From Mycolicibacterium sp. CBMA 234 (GTDB lineage: Bacteria > Actinomycetota > Actinomycetes > Mycobacteriales > Mycobacteriaceae), in the NCBI RefSeq assembly GCF_009729415.1, contig NZ_MPKW01000009.1, forward strand, positions 124,001 through 188,000: 64,000 nt of DNA, written 5' to 3'. Numbering within the stretch: the first letter of the stretch is position 1; the number at the start of each line of letters is the position of its first letter. The notes under the pieces are model-generated. The model did not search any database. It was not told the origin of the DNA and saw nothing but the letters and a program-made list of their open reading frames with translations. The position numbers and the translations under genes were made by a program. Shown here piece by piece: positions 17,899-27,481 of the stretch.

Positions 17899-19114
17899 GT
17901 ACGCCTCGCTGTCGCGTGCTGAACTCGCGGTGCTGGTGCCGGAGCTGCTGCTGATCGGCCAGCTCATCGACCGTTCCGGAATGGCCTGGTGCATCGTCGA
18001 ATTCGGCCGCGAAAGCATGGTTCAGGTCGCCATCGAGGAGTGGGCGGGGGCCAGCCCGCTCTATACCAAGCGGATGCAGAAGGCACTGAAATACGAAGGC
18101 GTGGACGTCATCACGATCTTCAAGGGCCTGCAGCTCGACATCGGTGCGCCGCCGCAGTTCATGGATTTCCGGTACACCGTGCACGACCGCTGGCACGGCG
18201 AGTTCCACCTGGACCACTGTGGCGCGCTCATGGACGTCGAGCCGATGGGTCCGGACTACGTGCGCGGCATGTGCCACGACATCGAAGACCCGACGTTCGA
18301 TGCGACGGCGCTGGCGACCAACCGGCGCTGCCAGGTCCGGCCCATCCACCGCCCGCCGCGCGTGCCGGCGGACCGAAAGCCGGCCTGCGCGTGGACCGTC
18401 ACCATCGACGAGTCCTATCCAGAGGTCGGCTTCATTCCGCAGCTCGACATCGTCGGTGCCAGCAATGCCTACCGGTGCGAGCTCGACAACATCGACCCAT
18501 CCGACGAAGGCCAAGCCGACTACTCCGGCGCGCTGATGAGCGACGTCGACTTCAGCGACTTCTCGCACTCTGCGCTGGTGCGGATCGCCGACGAAGTCTG
18601 TCTGCAGATGCACCTGCTGATGCTGTCGTACGCGCTGGCAGTCCGGGCCCGGTGCGGCGGGGACGTCGACAAGGAGCGGTCCATCCGGACCAAGTCGCTG
18701 ATCGGCATCGCGGGGGTCGCAGCTGAACGGATTCGGGCGGCCTTGGGGTTGACGGCGGATGCCGCCGGTGCGCTGCGGGTACTACAGCTGCACCCGTTGC
18801 TGAACCCGGCGGCCTATGTCTCCGTTGATATTTCGGACGAAGCGGTGCACGTACATCCGTCACCGGCTCACGAGGACGACGCCTGGATCGCGCTGGTGTC
18901 GCCGGAGTCCGACCTGCCGCTGCAGGCGGTCGCCACGGCCGTCAACCCGGTGCTGCGTGCGGAAATCTCTGGCGACTTGACGGATTGGACCGTGCGGTTC
19001 GTCGAAACCGACACTCCGGCAAAGGAATTGGGTGAGGTCTCGGTGTGCAAGGTCAGCAGCGGGGCGGCCTGGGTCTTCGAGGAGCGAAAGTCCCTGCCGC
19101 TGACGGTGCTCTAG
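17885..19114 (+). CDS. Conserved protein of unknown function, Cys/His-rich core
   Basis: A 409-aa protein I cannot place in a named family. Distinct blocks: an N-terminal helix with RSGMAW; FRYTVHDRWHGEFHLDHCGAL; GMCHDIEDPTFDATA; a basic HRPPR stretch; then a helical middle (170-290) and a beta-rich C-terminus. The spaced His and Cys residues around 100-140 could bind a metal or cofactor. Start is TTG 17885, overlapping the CMD stop by 14 bp, with a GGGGGAAG ribosome-binding site. In M. tuberculosis, as I remember the order, purD follows the CMD gene directly, so this gene is extra. The operon position suggests a catabolic role. Confidence 0.82.
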   Translation: MTTSRYASLSRAELAVLVPELLLIGQLIDRSGMAWCIVEFGRESMVQVAIEEWAGASPLYTKRMQKALKYEGVDVITIFKGLQLDIGAPPQFMDFRYTVHDRWHGEFHLDHCGALMDVEPMGPDYVRGMCHDIEDPTFDATALATNRRCQVRPIHRPPRVPADRKPACAWTVTIDESYPEVGFIPQLDIVGASNAYRCELDNIDPSDEGQADYSGALMSDVDFSDFSHSALVRIADEVCLQMHLLMLSYALAVRARCGGDVDKERSIRTKSLIGIAGVAAERIRAALGLTADAAGALRVLQLHPLLNPAAYVSVDISDEAVHVHPSPAHEDDAWIALVSPESDLPLQAVATAVNPVLRAEISGDLTDWTVRFVETDTPAKELGEVSVCKVSSGAAWVFEERKSLPLTVL

Positions 19115-19131
19115 AGCAGCTGACTTCTTCA

Positions 19132-19190
19132 TTGACTGTGAACCGACGTCGCAAAAAGTCGAGTAAGTCAGTGCGTAGGGTCGCAGTCAA
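19132..19190. terminator. Imperfect inverted repeat between convergent genes
   Basis: TTGACTGTGA (19132-19141) and TCGCAGTCAA (19181-19190) pair at 9 of 10 positions around a 39-nt loop containing AAAAA. It lies between the convergent 3' ends of the unknown gene (19114) and the EspA/EspE-like gene (19204), where a bidirectional terminator is expected. The loop is long, so this is tentative. Confidence 0.3.
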
Positions 19191-19203
19191 CGTTGGCCAG
19201 GCC

Positions 19204-19695
19204 TCAGAAGTCGCTGAACTCGCCGTCGAGACCCTGAATGCGTCCGGCGACCCCGGACAGGTCGGTGTGCGAGCGCTGGATGATGTCGGCGACGTCGCCG
19301 CTGGCCTTGGCGATCCCTGACCACAACGCGTGGTCAGCGGCGGCGGTCGGGGTCTTCTTGGCTTCGTCGGCAAGGTCGGTCACCCACTGTTTCAGTGAGT
19401 CGAGTTCGTTACGGCCGCCGTTGACGACATCGGCGGACCGCTCGAGCTCGTCGCCCATGCGCTTGTCGATGTCGGCCAGCCGACCGAGGGCCTGGACGTG
19501 CTTGTCGTTGGCGTCCGAGTACATATCCGCTGCCGCGCCGGTCCAGTGCGCTCCCGGAGCCGCAGCCCGGACCTGGTCCTGCATGCCGAGCAGGTCCGCG
19601 CTTTTGTCGAACTCGGTCCGATCGTGCGGGACGCCCTCGCCGAACGTGGCGCGCGCTCGCTCCCACATGGTCAGGAAGGCGTCCAGTGGCTCCAC
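19204..19695 (-). CDS. EspA/EspE-like type VII secretion substrate
   Basis: A 163-aa alpha-helical protein resembling the N-terminal domain of ESX-1-associated EspA/EspE proteins. It has MWERARATFGEGVP, then FDKSADLLGMQDQV, a GAHWTGAAADMY turn (Trp51, WxG-type), and a helix with KHVQALGRLADIDKRM. No signal peptide, as expected for type VII cargo. It starts at GTG 19695 with AGGAGG 9 nt upstream. No ESX structural gene or partner is adjacent; it sits alone beside purD. EspA/EspE assignment is from pattern memory. Confidence 0.72.
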   Translation of the reverse strand: MEPLDAFLTMWERARATFGEGVPHDRTEFDKSADLLGMQDQVRAAAPGAHWTGAAADMYSDANDKHVQALGRLADIDKRMGDELERSADVVNGGRNELDSLKQWVTDLADEAKKTPTAAADHALWSGIAKASGDVADIIQRSHTDLSGVAGRIQGLDGEFSDF

Positions 19696-19755
19696 CGGTA
19701 CAGACCTCCTTGCGTGAGTCGGGCCCGTCCAGTTTAGGGCGCGTCGCCCAACTAT

Positions 19756-19761
19756 TAGGGT
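19756..19761 (+). promoter_or_regulatory. purD -10 (TAGGGT), leaderless
   Basis: TAGGGT ends 6 nt before the GTG at 19768, which places +1 on the start codon. It supports 19768 rather than the GTG at 19762. Confidence 0.65.
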
Positions 19762-19767
19762 GTGGCT

Positions 19768-21036
19768 GTGCGCGTCCTCGTGATCGGCTCTGGTGCCCGT
19801 GAACATGCCCTGTTGCTCGCCCTGAGCCGCGACCCCCAGGTGGACTACCTGGCCGTCGCTCCCGGCAATGCCGGTACCTCCGCCGTCGCCGAGCAACACG
19901 ACGTCGACATCACCGCTGCCGACGAGGTGGTCGCGCTGGCAAAGAAGCTGGCCGCGGACCTGGTCGTGATCGGGCCCGAGGTGCCGTTGGTGCTCGGCGT
20001 GGCCGACGCGCTGCGGGCGGCCGGTATCGCGTGCTTCGGTCCGAGCAAGGACGCAGCCCGCATCGAAGGCTCCAAGGCGTTCGCCAAGGACGTCATGGCT
20101 GCTGCCGGGGTTCGCACCGCGACCAGCGAGATCGTCGACAACCCGGCTCACCTCGATGCCGCTCTCGATCGCTTCGGGCCGCCCGCCGGGCAGCACGCCT
20201 GGGTGGTCAAGGACGACGGCCTGGCCGCTGGCAAGGGCGTCGTCGTCTCTGCGGATCGGGAGGCTGCCCGGGCCCATGCCGCGGAGCTTCTCGAGTCCGG
20301 CCACCCCGTGCTGCTCGAGTCCTTCCTGGATGGGCCCGAGGTGTCGCTGTTCTGCGTCGTCGAGGGCGAGGCCGTGGTGCCGCTGCTGCCCGCGCAGGAC
20401 TTCAAGCGCGTCGGCGACAACGACAGCGGGCCCAACACCGGCGGCATGGGCGCCTACACGCCGCTGCCGTGGCTACCGGCCTCGGTTGTTGACCAGATCG
20501 TCGACGACGTCGTGAAACCCGTTGCCGCTGAACTGGTTCGACGCGACAGCTCGTTCTCTGGGCTGCTGTACGCAGGTCTGGCTATCACGTCCAACGGCCC
20601 GTCCGTCGTCGAATTCAACTGCCGCTTCGGCGATCCCGAGACCCAGGCCGTGTTGTCGCTGCTGGAGACCCCGCTGGGCGCGCTGCTGAACGCCGCAGCC
20701 ACCGGAACGTTGGGCTCCTTCGGTGAGCTGCAGTGGCGCGACGGCTCCGCCGTGACCGTCGTCGTGGCTGCCGAGAACTACCCGGGTCGGCCGCGCGTCG
20801 GCGACGTGATCACCGGTTCCGAGGCCGCCGGCGTACTGCACGCGGGCACCACCCGCCGGGCCGACGGCAGCGTCGTCTCCTCCGGCGGCCGGGTGCTGTC
20901 GGTCGTGGGCACCGGCGCTGACCTGGCGGCCGCACGGGCCGAGGCTTACCGGATCATCGAGTCAATTCGCTTGCCGGGCAGCCACTTCCGCACCGACATC
21001 GGCCTCGCCGCCGCTGAGGGCCGCATCAGCCTCTAG
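19768..21036 (+). CDS. purD: Phosphoribosylamine-glycine ligase (GARS)
   Basis: A 422-aa ATP-grasp ligase joining glycine to 5-phosphoribosylamine, the second step of IMP synthesis. N-domain [17 protein letters not shown]-grasp segments [13 protein letters not shown] and [21 protein letters not shown], and C-terminal [11 protein letters not shown] are diagnostic. GTG 19768 gives the start (M)RVLVIGSG seen in other PurD proteins and lies 6 nt after a TAGGGT -10. An in-frame GTG at 19762 would add two residues. The 3' end overlaps the convergent esterase by 4 bp. Confidence 0.96.
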   Translation: MRVLVIGSGAREHALLLALSRDPQVDYLAVAPGNAGTSAVAEQHDVDITAADEVVALAKKLAADLVVIGPEVPLVLGVADALRAAGIACFGPSKDAARIEGSKAFAKDVMAAAGVRTATSEIVDNPAHLDAALDRFGPPAGQHAWVVKDDGLAAGKGVVVSADREAARAHAAELLESGHPVLLESFLDGPEVSLFCVVEGEAVVPLLPAQDFKRVGDNDSGPNTGGMGAYTPLPWLPASVVDQIVDDVVKPVAAELVRRDSSFSGLLYAGLAITSNGPSVVEFNCRFGDPETQAVLSLLETPLGALLNAAATGTLGSFGELQWRDGSAVTVVVAAENYPGRPRVGDVITGSEAAGVLHAGTTRRADGSVVSSGGRVLSVVGTGADLAAARAEAYRIIESIRLPGSHFRTDIGLAAAEGRISL

Positions 21037-21929
21037 GCGACCAGCAGCGGGGCTAGCCAGGAAATCTCGGCCGGCAACTGCGAGCTCCAGAACGATCCGT
21101 CGTGCCCGCCCGGTGAGAAGCCGCCCGCGGCGCCGTGCGGCAACTGGGCGATGAACTGCTTGGTCGCGGAGTAGAACGGGTCGCTGTCACCGCAGTCGAT
21201 GCGGATCGGGATGGACCCCAGCGCCGGCAGGCCCCACACCGAGTTGGCGGCGTAGTCGTCGGCACCGTCGAAGGCGCCTGGTGCCGTCCCTCCTGATGAC
21301 GTCCACAACGCGGGGCTGACGGCGCAGATCGCCGCGGTCCGGGCCGCGCCCAGCCGGGCGCCCAGCAGCAGCGCGCCGTAGCCGCCCATCGACCAGCCCA
21401 GGAAGCCGACCCGCGAGGTATCAAGGCCCTGACCAGCCAGCATGGGGATCAACTCGTCGAGCACCATGGCGCCGGAGTCCTCGCCCGACGCCCGCTTGTG
21501 CCAGTAGCCGCCGCCACCATCGACGGCCACCACCGCGAACGGCGGCAGCCCGGCGGCCACGGCCTGGGCCAGGCCCTGCTCGACGCCGCCGGCCATCACC
21601 GTCGCGGCGTCACTGCCCTTGCCGTGCAGCGCGATCACCGGCCGCAGCGGCGCGGTCTGGCCTGGCGGACGGGCGATGGCCCAGTTGGTGGAGACGCCGC
21701 CGCGGGCCTGCGAGACGAACGACCCGGTGACGTACGTGGGGGCCGGATCCGCGACCGGCGGGGGTGGAGCGAGGGGCGCTCCGACGCTCGTCATCGTCAC
21801 GGGCGTCGCGGTGACGGTCGGGCGGTTCAACGTCGACCCCAACGCGAACGCGCCGGCGGCCCCTGCTGCGGCGCCCGCTCCGAGACGGAGGACGGCGCGT
21901 CGGGTCAGCTCTGCCATGGGCGCCATCAT
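21033..21929 (-). CDS. Tat-exported alpha/beta-hydrolase esterase (Rv0774c-like)
   Basis: A 298-aa protein with a twin-arginine signal ([19 protein letters not shown], Arg10-Arg11) and a serine-hydrolase domain of the antigen-85/esterase-D type. Nucleophile Ser is in GWSMGG, with Asp in DCGDSDPF and His in GGHDGSFW. It is probably an exported carboxylesterase or lipase-like enzyme. The tail overlaps purD by 4 bp. Divergent from a TetR gene with a palindromic operator between them. The start could be Met1, Met2 or Met5; the signal works for any. Confidence 0.87.
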   Translation of the reverse strand: MMAPMAELTRRAVLRLGAGAAAGAAGAFALGSTLNRPTVTATPVTMTSVGAPLAPPPPVADPAPTYVTGSFVSQARGGVSTNWAIARPPGQTAPLRPVIALHGKGSDAATVMAGGVEQGLAQAVAAGLPPFAVVAVDGGGGYWHKRASGEDSGAMVLDELIPMLAGQGLDTSRVGFLGWSMGGYGALLLGARLGAARTAAICAVSPALWTSSGGTAPGAFDGADDYAANSVWGLPALGSIPIRIDCGDSDPFYSATKQFIAQLPHGAAGGFSPGGHDGSFWSSQLPAEISWLAPLLVA

Positions 21930-21970
21930 GCCATCGGCCGCTGGGCGTCATTCCTGAGTAATGCCTAATG

Positions 21971-21990
21971 GATTACGTGAAATCGTAATC
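21971..21990. promoter_or_regulatory. 20-bp palindrome, probable TetR operator
   Basis: GATTACG-TGAAAT-CGTAATC is a perfect 7-6-7 inverted repeat between the divergent esterase (start 21929) and tetR (22023). Its size and position suit a TetR dimer site. Confidence 0.6.
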
Positions 21991-22001
21991 ACTGCGTGAC
22001 C

Positions 22002-22016
22002 AATGCTGGCAGCATT
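22002..22016. promoter_or_regulatory. Short inverted repeat at tetR start
   Basis: AATGCTG-G-CAGCATT is a perfect 7-1-7 repeat ending 6 nt before the tetR ATG. It may be a second operator half-cluster or form part of the leader. Confidence 0.35.
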
Positions 22017-22022
22017 TACAGG

Positions 22023-22640
22023 ATGATGACAGCAGTCACCCCGAAGGGGGAGCGGCGACGGTATGCGCTGGTCAGCGCCGCCGCCGAGCTGCTGTGTGAG
22101 GGTGGCTTCGACGCTGTTCGGCACCGCGCGGTGGCGCGCCGAGCCGGGCTGCCGCTGGCCTCCACCACGTACTACTTTTCCTCGCTGGACGACCTCATCG
22201 AAAAGGCCGTCGAGCACGTCGGGGAGAGCGAATCGCAGCAACTGCGCACCCGCGTCTCGGCGTTGTCGCGGCGTCGGCGCGGTGCGGACGCGACCGCGGA
22301 TCTGCTGGTCGACGTGCTGGTCGGCGACAGTACGCGGGCGTCCGACCAGTTGATCTCCCGCTATGAGCGGTACATCGCCTGTGCTCGTCAGCCCGGATTG
22401 CGCGACGTTCAGCGGCGCATTCTCAAGCAGCGTTCCGACGCCGTCGCCGAGGTGGTGGAACGGTCCGGGCGCTCGGTGCGCGCCGAGCTGCTAACGGCCC
22501 TGGTCTGCGCGGTGGACGGGGCGATGGTGGCCTCTATGGTGAGCGAGGGCGACGGCCCCCGCGCCACGGCCCGGGCCACCCTGGTGGACGTCATCGACGT
22601 ACTGGCCCCCTTCGACCAAGAACGCCGCGTAGCCCTTTAA
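22023..22640 (+). CDS. TetR-family regulator (Rv0775-like)
   Basis: A 205-aa protein with an N-terminal TetR domain (ALVSAAAELLCEGGFDAVRHRAVARRAG, then YYFSSLDDLI) and a helical C-terminal domain of the TetR_C type. ATGs at 22023 and 22026 both follow ACAGG; an upstream in-frame GTG at 21996 would run through the second inverted repeat. It probably represses itself and the divergent esterase through the 21971-21990 palindrome. Only 15 bp separate its stop from purB. Confidence 0.86.
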   Translation: MMTAVTPKGERRRYALVSAAAELLCEGGFDAVRHRAVARRAGLPLASTTYYFSSLDDLIEKAVEHVGESESQQLRTRVSALSRRRRGADATADLLVDVLVGDSTRASDQLISRYERYIACARQPGLRDVQRRILKQRSDAVAEVVERSGRSVRAELLTALVCAVDGAMVASMVSEGDGPRATARATLVDVIDVLAPFDQERRVAL

Positions 22641-22641
22641 G

Positions 22642-22647
22642 TAGGCT
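22642..22647 (+). promoter_or_regulatory. purB -10 (TAGGCT), leaderless
   Basis: TAGGCT precedes the GTG at 22656 by 8 nt, placing +1 at or next to the start codon. Confidence 0.6.
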
Positions 22648-22655
22648 GTAGTGCC

Positions 22656-24074
22656 GTGAGCATCCCCAACGTGTTGGCCAATCGTTACGCCAGCGACGAG
22701 ATGGTGGCCATCTGGTCGCCCGAGAACAAGATCGTCGCCGAACGCCGGCTGTGGCTGGCTGTGCTGCGAGCGCAGTCCGAGCTGGGTGTGGCAGTGCCCG
22801 ACGGGGTGGTGGCCGATTACGAACGCGTGCTGGAGCAGGTTGACCTGGGGTCCATCGCGGAGCGGGAACGCGTGACCCGGCACGACGTCAAGGCCCGCAT
22901 CGAGGAGTTCAACGCGCTGGCCGGCCACGAGCACGTCCACAAGGGCATGACGAGCCGCGACCTCACCGAGAACGTCGAGCAGCTGCAGATCCGGCAGTCG
23001 CTGGAGCTGGTGTTCTCGCATGGTGTCGCGGTGGTGGCGCGCTTGGCCGAGCGGGCCGCGCTGTACCGCGACCTGGTGATGGCCGGCCGGTCGCACAACG
23101 TGGCGGCGCAGGCCACCACGCTGGGCAAGCGGTTCGCCTCGGCCGCCGAGGAGACGCTGATCGCGTTGACCCGGCTGCGCGAGCTGATCGACCGCTATCC
23201 GCTGCGCGGCATCAAGGGCCCCATGGGGACGGCGCAGGACATGCTGGACCTGTTCGGTGGCGACGCCTCGCGACTGGCCGACCTGGAGCGTCGGGTCGCC
23301 GAATTCTTGGGATTTACAGAGGTTTTCACGTCGGTGGGGCAGGTATACCCGCGGTCGCTGGACCACGACGTGCTGTCTGCGCTGATTCAGGTGGGTGCCG
23401 GCCCGTCGTCGTTCGCGCACACCATCCGCCTGATGGCCGGCCACGAACTGGCCACCGAGGGCTTCGCACCTGGGCAGGTCGGATCGTCGGCCATGCCGCA
23501 CAAGATGAACACGCGGTCGTGCGAGCGCGTCAACGGCCTGCAGGTGGTGCTGCGCGGCTACGGGTCCATGACCGCGGAACTGGCTGGGGCGCAATGGAAT
23601 GAGGGTGACGTCTTCTGTTCGGTGGTGCGCCGCGTCGCGCTGCCGGACGCGTTCTTCGCCATCGACGGGCAGACCGAGACGTTCCTGACTGTGCTCGACG
23701 AGTTCGGTGCTTACCCGGCCGTCATCCAGCGCGAGCTGGACCGCTACCTGCCGTTCCTGGCGACGACGCGCATCCTGATGGCAGCGGTGCGCGCCGGTGT
23801 CGGCCGGGAAACCGCGCACGAAGTGATCAAGGAGCACGCGGTCGCCGTCGCCCTGGCGATGCGCGAAAAGGGTTTGGAGCCAGATCTTTTGGATCGCCTG
23901 GCTGCCGATCCGCGACTGCCGCTGGACCGCGTCGAGCTGGATGCGGCGCTGGCTGACAAGCAGGCCTTCAGCGGTGCCGCCGGCGAGCAGGTCGACGGTG
24001 TGGTGGCTGCGGTGGACCGGTTGGTTGCGCAGTATCCGGAGGCGGCCAAGTACACCTCGGGCGCCATCCTGTGA
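22656..24074 (+). CDS. purB: Adenylosuccinate lyase
   Basis: A 472-aa fumarase/aspartase-superfamily enzyme cleaving SAICAR and adenylosuccinate, used twice in purine synthesis. Signature [10 protein letters not shown] in the C-terminal half, [12 protein letters not shown] (active-site His), and [14 protein letters not shown] are all present; the length matches the family. Start GTG follows a leaderless -10. Its TGA overlaps the cyp126 GTG by 4 bp, coupling purine and P450 genes in one transcript. Confidence 0.97.
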   Translation: MSIPNVLANRYASDEMVAIWSPENKIVAERRLWLAVLRAQSELGVAVPDGVVADYERVLEQVDLGSIAERERVTRHDVKARIEEFNALAGHEHVHKGMTSRDLTENVEQLQIRQSLELVFSHGVAVVARLAERAALYRDLVMAGRSHNVAAQATTLGKRFASAAEETLIALTRLRELIDRYPLRGIKGPMGTAQDMLDLFGGDASRLADLERRVAEFLGFTEVFTSVGQVYPRSLDHDVLSALIQVGAGPSSFAHTIRLMAGHELATEGFAPGQVGSSAMPHKMNTRSCERVNGLQVVLRGYGSMTAELAGAQWNEGDVFCSVVRRVALPDAFFAIDGQTETFLTVLDEFGAYPAVIQRELDRYLPFLATTRILMAAVRAGVGRETAHEVIKEHAVAVALAMREKGLEPDLLDRLAADPRLPLDRVELDAALADKQAFSGAAGEQVDGVVAAVDRLVAQYPEAAKYTSGAIL

Positions 24075-25288
24075 CCTTGGCGGGAAGTTTGGCCGAGGTT
24101 GATTTCACCGACCTCGACAACTTCGCGTCCGGTTTTCCGCACGAGCTGTTCGCCCGGCACCGTGCGGAAGCGCCGGTGTACTGGCACGAGCCCACGGAGA
24201 ACACTCCCGATGGTGAGGGCTTCTGGTCCGTCGCCACCTATGCGGAAACCCTTGCGGTGCTTCGTGATCCTGTGACGTACTCGTCTGTCACCGGTGGTAC
24301 GCGGCCTTTCGGTGGGACGCTCATCCAGGACCTGTCCATCGCCGGTCAGGTGCTGAACATGATGGACGATCCGCGGCACGCGGAGATTCGGCGGCTGGTG
24401 TCGTCGGGGCTGACGCCGCGGATGATCGCGCGGGTGGAGGACGACCTCCGTGCGCGCTGCGGGGTGCTGATGGACGCGGTGCAGCCGGGTGTGCCGTTCG
24501 ACTTTCTGGTCGACATCGCCGCCGAGCTGCCCATGCAGATGATCTGCACCTTGATGGGTATCCCTGAGTCGCAACGGCATTGGCTGTTCGAGGCCATCGA
24601 GCCGAGCTTTGATTTCGGTGGTGCGCGCAAGGCCGCGATCACGCGGTTGTCGGTCGAGGAAGCCAGCTCGCGGATGTACACCTTCGGGATGGATCTGATC
24701 GCGTCCAAGCGCACGGAACCGACCGACGACATGCTCTCAGTGGTCGCGAACGCGCCTGACGTATCGGACATCGAGGTGTATCTGTTCTTCAACCTGCTGT
24801 TCAGTGCGGGTGCAGAGACCACTCGGAATTCGGTGGCCGGCGGGCTGTTGGCGTTGTGCGAGAACCCTTCTCAGCTGGCGCTGCTGCGCTCGGACCGATC
24901 GCTGCTGCCGACCGGCGTCGAGGAGATGGTGCGCTGGACGTCGCCGTCGCCGTCCAAGCGGCGCACCGCCACACGTGCCGTAACGCTCGGCGGGTGCGAT
25001 ATCGAAGCGGGGCAGAAAGTGGTGGTCTGGGAGGGCTCGGCCAATCGCGACGAGCTGGTGTTCGCGGATCCGATGACCTTCGACGTGACCCGGAAACCCA
25101 ACCCGCACTTGGGTTTCGGTCAGGGTCTGCATTACTGCCTGGGCGCCAACCTGGCGCGGCTGGAGCTGCGGGTGTTGTTCGAGGAGTTGCTAACCCGGTT
25201 CCGCGATATCGAGATCATCGGGCCGCCCGAGTGGACCCGCAGCAACCGGCACACCGGGCTGCGGCACCTGAGGGTCAGTATCAGCTAG
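24071..25288 (+). CDS. cyp126: Cytochrome P450 CYP126
   Basis: A 405-aa P450. I-helix FSAGAETT (244-251), heme loop [13 protein letters not shown] with Cys356, ExxR replaced in the usual place by EEMVR (284-288), which retains Glu and Arg. Location directly after purB matches Rv0778. The GTG start overlaps the purB stop, so expression follows purine synthesis. The physiological substrate is not evident; a nucleotide-related role has been suggested from such context but is not shown here. Confidence 0.94.
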   Translation: MTLAGSLAEVDFTDLDNFASGFPHELFARHRAEAPVYWHEPTENTPDGEGFWSVATYAETLAVLRDPVTYSSVTGGTRPFGGTLIQDLSIAGQVLNMMDDPRHAEIRRLVSSGLTPRMIARVEDDLRARCGVLMDAVQPGVPFDFLVDIAAELPMQMICTLMGIPESQRHWLFEAIEPSFDFGGARKAAITRLSVEEASSRMYTFGMDLIASKRTEPTDDMLSVVANAPDVSDIEVYLFFNLLFSAGAETTRNSVAGGLLALCENPSQLALLRSDRSLLPTGVEEMVRWTSPSPSKRRTATRAVTLGGCDIEAGQKVVVWEGSANRDELVFADPMTFDVTRKPNPHLGFGQGLHYCLGANLARLELRVLFEELLTRFRDIEIIGPPEWTRSNRHTGLRHLRVSIS

Positions 25289-25359
25289 TCCCCGGATTAA
25301 GCCAGATACCGCTCTCATGGTTCATGTACTGAGCGGCGCCGGAAAACCATAGTGGATGT

Positions 25360-25641
25360 GTGTTTTACCGGTTAGCGCGTCATCGCATGGAGGCCTCGGC
25401 GAGGGTCCGTAAAGTCATGTGCGCGATAGGTATTGGCGCCGTTGCAGTTTCGGGTTGGTTTAGTCTGAGTGGCAATGACGAGTCCCGGCCGGATGTCACA
25501 ACAGGGTACTCGGCGTTCCACGACACATACGAACAACCGTCGGTCGGGGGCATGACCGTGGGGGCCACCCAGACGTGGGAGCTGCCAGGCAACCAGGCAC
25601 CCACGCCGAAGGCCTGGGTGACAATTCATGCGCACCCCTAG
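25360..25641 (+). CDS. Small hypothetical protein with N-terminal hydrophobic segment
   Basis: A 93-aa frame with a basic N-terminus, one hydrophobic helix (AIGIGAVAVSGWFSLSG, about 23-39) and a polar tail. It looks like a small exported or membrane-anchored protein. The start is uncertain: GTG 25360 or ATG 25387, neither with a clear ribosome-binding site. It converges with the mycolic methyltransferase 17 bp downstream. I do not recognise it. Confidence 0.45.
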   Translation: MFYRLARHRMEASARVRKVMCAIGIGAVAVSGWFSLSGNDESRPDVTTGYSAFHDTYEQPSVGGMTVGATQTWELPGNQAPTPKAWVTIHAHP

Positions 25642-25658
25642 CCCTCGCCGGGGTCCGC

Positions 25659-26522
25659 CTACTTTTCGAGGGTGAATTGGTTGACGTCGACCTGACGTAG
25701 CCGGAATCCCTTGGCGCAGCCCGTCAAATATTTCATGTACCGGTCGTAGACCTCTACGGACTGTATCGCGATCGCCTCATCGCGATGTGCTTCCAGCGCC
25801 TCGGCCCACAGGTCCAGCGTCCGGGCATAGTGCAGCTGCAGCGATTGCACCCGGGTCACCGTGAATCCGGCTGTGGTGGCGTGCTGTTTGACCATCTCGG
25901 TCGTCGGCAGTCGACCGCCCGGGAAGATCTCTGTGGTGATGAATTTGATGAACCGGGCCAGTTCGAAGGTCAGCGGTATACCGAGTTCTACGGCTTGGCG
26001 CGGGTCGAAGCCGCAGATGGTATGCAGCAGCATGACGCCGTCGGACGGGAGGGCGTTGTAGGCCATCTGGAAGAAGGCGGGATAACGTTCGTGCCCGAAG
26101 TGCTCGAACGCGCCGATGGACACGATTCGGTCAACCGGTTCGCCGAACTGCTCCCAGCCTTCCAGCAGCACGCGGCGGGAACGTGAGCTGCCCAACCCGT
26201 TCAGCAGTTCCTCGACGTGTGCGGCCTGGTTCTTGGACAGCGTCAGGCCGACGACGTCGACGTCGTACTTCTCGATTGCACGGTGCATCGCCGCGCCCCA
26301 CCCGCAGCCGATGTCGAGCAGCGTCATCCCCGGGGTGAGTCCGAGTTTTCCCAGCGCCAGGTCGATCTTCGCCATCTGGGCTTGTTCGAGCGTCATGTCG
26401 TCACGCTCGAAGTACGCGCAGCTGTACGTCTGACTGGGGTCGAGAAACAGCCGGAAGAAGTCGTCCGACAGGTCGTAGTGGGCTTGGATGTCCGCAAATT
26501 TCGGCTGGAGTTTGTCCGCCAT
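25659..26522 (-). CDS. Mycolic acid methyltransferase / cyclopropane synthase family
   Basis: A 287-aa SAM-dependent methyltransferase with the N-terminal signature DIQAHYDLSDDFFRLFLD and TYSCAYF, SAM motif LLDIGCGWG (68-76), and FEHFGHERY near the active site. The length equals that of CmaA/MmaA/PcaA/UmaA proteins, which modify double bonds of meromycolate chains. Which modification (cyclopropane, methyl branch, hydroxyl) cannot be read from sequence alone. A single gene here; GAGG precedes its ATG. Confidence 0.92.
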   Translation of the reverse strand: MADKLQPKFADIQAHYDLSDDFFRLFLDPSQTYSCAYFERDDMTLEQAQMAKIDLALGKLGLTPGMTLLDIGCGWGAAMHRAIEKYDVDVVGLTLSKNQAAHVEELLNGLGSSRSRRVLLEGWEQFGEPVDRIVSIGAFEHFGHERYPAFFQMAYNALPSDGVMLLHTICGFDPRQAVELGIPLTFELARFIKFITTEIFPGGRLPTTEMVKQHATTAGFTVTRVQSLQLHYARTLDLWAEALEAHRDEAIAIQSVEVYDRYMKYLTGCAKGFRLRQVDVNQFTLEK

Positions 26523-26821
26523 AGCTGGCCTCTTCTGACATCAGACAGTGGTCGCGTCGGCGTTCCCCGACCGGCCACAGCGACGGTCTGGAGACGAGCG
26601 CGACGTGTAGAACACGTATGTGGGATGCGGTTTGGTTCGCCGGACCCGATATTTTCGGATTCAGGCTGAGGTTGGACGGCGTCATTGCCGGGCCCGGACG
26701 GCAGCTGCGATGAAACGGGTCAAGGACTCGCGGGATTGCTGGTTCCGCGAGTAGATGACCAAGCACCCCCAGTCAATCAACGACCCGCGGGGTTAGGCAA
26801 GGGTGCGCCCGGCGAGTCGGG
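26523..26821. other. Intergenic region upstream of the mycolic methyltransferase
   Basis: 299 bp between two leftward genes. It should contain the methyltransferase promoter and the end of the membrane-protein transcript. I see only short weak inverted repeats (for example CGCGG...CCGCG near 26728-26748) and no credible ORF or RNA. Confidence 0.5.
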
Positions 26822-27460
26822 CTATGACGTTTCAGGTCGGGCCGGGCGCAGGCCGGCGGACCGCAACTCCAGTGCTGCGAGTTTTCGGATGGCGATGGTG
26901 TCGTGGGAGCGCCAGGCGGTCACGGGGTCGTCGGATACCTCGGTGAGCTTGGCCAGCGGTCGATTGGCGAGCGCGCGGAACGCGAGCAGCTGCTCGCCGG
27001 CGTCGGTCGATGCCAAGGTGACAGCCGTCCATTTGCGGCGGAAGAACCGGATACGCAACACCAGCCACGGCATCGCCACCGCGAGGATCGGCGGTAGCGC
27101 CACCGCCAGCGCCAGTACCCAGGCGAGCCAGCTGGCCGTGCTGTTCAGGCTGTCGCCGGCTCCGGCGATGTCGGTCGCAGCGCTGCCGGCCGACCGCAGC
27201 GGAGCCCCGAATGCCTTCCCGATCAGGGGAATCCCGTCGGCATTGTGGCCTGCGGACGACAGGCTGTGGGCGACGCCGCCGGCGCCGTCGTGGAGCTGGC
27301 GCCCGACGTCGGCGATGGTCGCGATGGCGTGGTGCACGGCGACGCCGACCGACACCCAGATCGCGAACCACACCACTGCGACGACGTCGCTGGTCAGCTG
27401 GGCGAACAGGCGGCCGGGCGTGCGGGCGTAGGGCACGTAGCGCGAACTCATGCCAGCCAT
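26822..27460 (-). CDS. Conserved membrane protein (Rv0779c-like)
   Basis: A 212-aa protein with two hydrophobic segments (near 25-45 and 115-140), an intervening Gly/Ala/Ser-rich extracytoplasmic region and a basic cytoplasmic tail. Position between the purB/cyp126 and purC blocks matches Rv0779c. Two starts are possible (27460, 27451). Only 21 bp separate 27460 from the purC ATG, so the purC promoter overlaps this gene's start. Function unknown. Confidence 0.78.
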   Translation of the reverse strand: MAGMSSRYVPYARTPGRLFAQLTSDVVAVVWFAIWVSVGVAVHHAIATIADVGRQLHDGAGGVAHSLSSAGHNADGIPLIGKAFGAPLRSAGSAATDIAGAGDSLNSTASWLAWVLALAVALPPILAVAMPWLVLRIRFFRRKWTAVTLASTDAGEQLLAFRALANRPLAKLTEVSDDPVTAWRSHDTIAIRKLAALELRSAGLRPARPETS

Positions 27461-27469
27461 CCCAACAGA

Positions 27470-27475
27470 TAGGGT
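27470..27475 (+). promoter_or_regulatory. purC -10 (TAGGGT), leaderless
   Basis: TAGGGT ends 6 nt before the purC ATG at 27482. The matching -35 would lie inside the 5' end of the divergent membrane-protein gene. Confidence 0.62.
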
Positions 27476-27481
27476 GGTCCG

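Noticed and set aside
19762..19767. GTG at 19762 as purD start
   Set aside because: It lies directly after the TAGGGT hexamer, upstream of the predicted +1, and gives two extra residues not seen in other PurD proteins as remembered.
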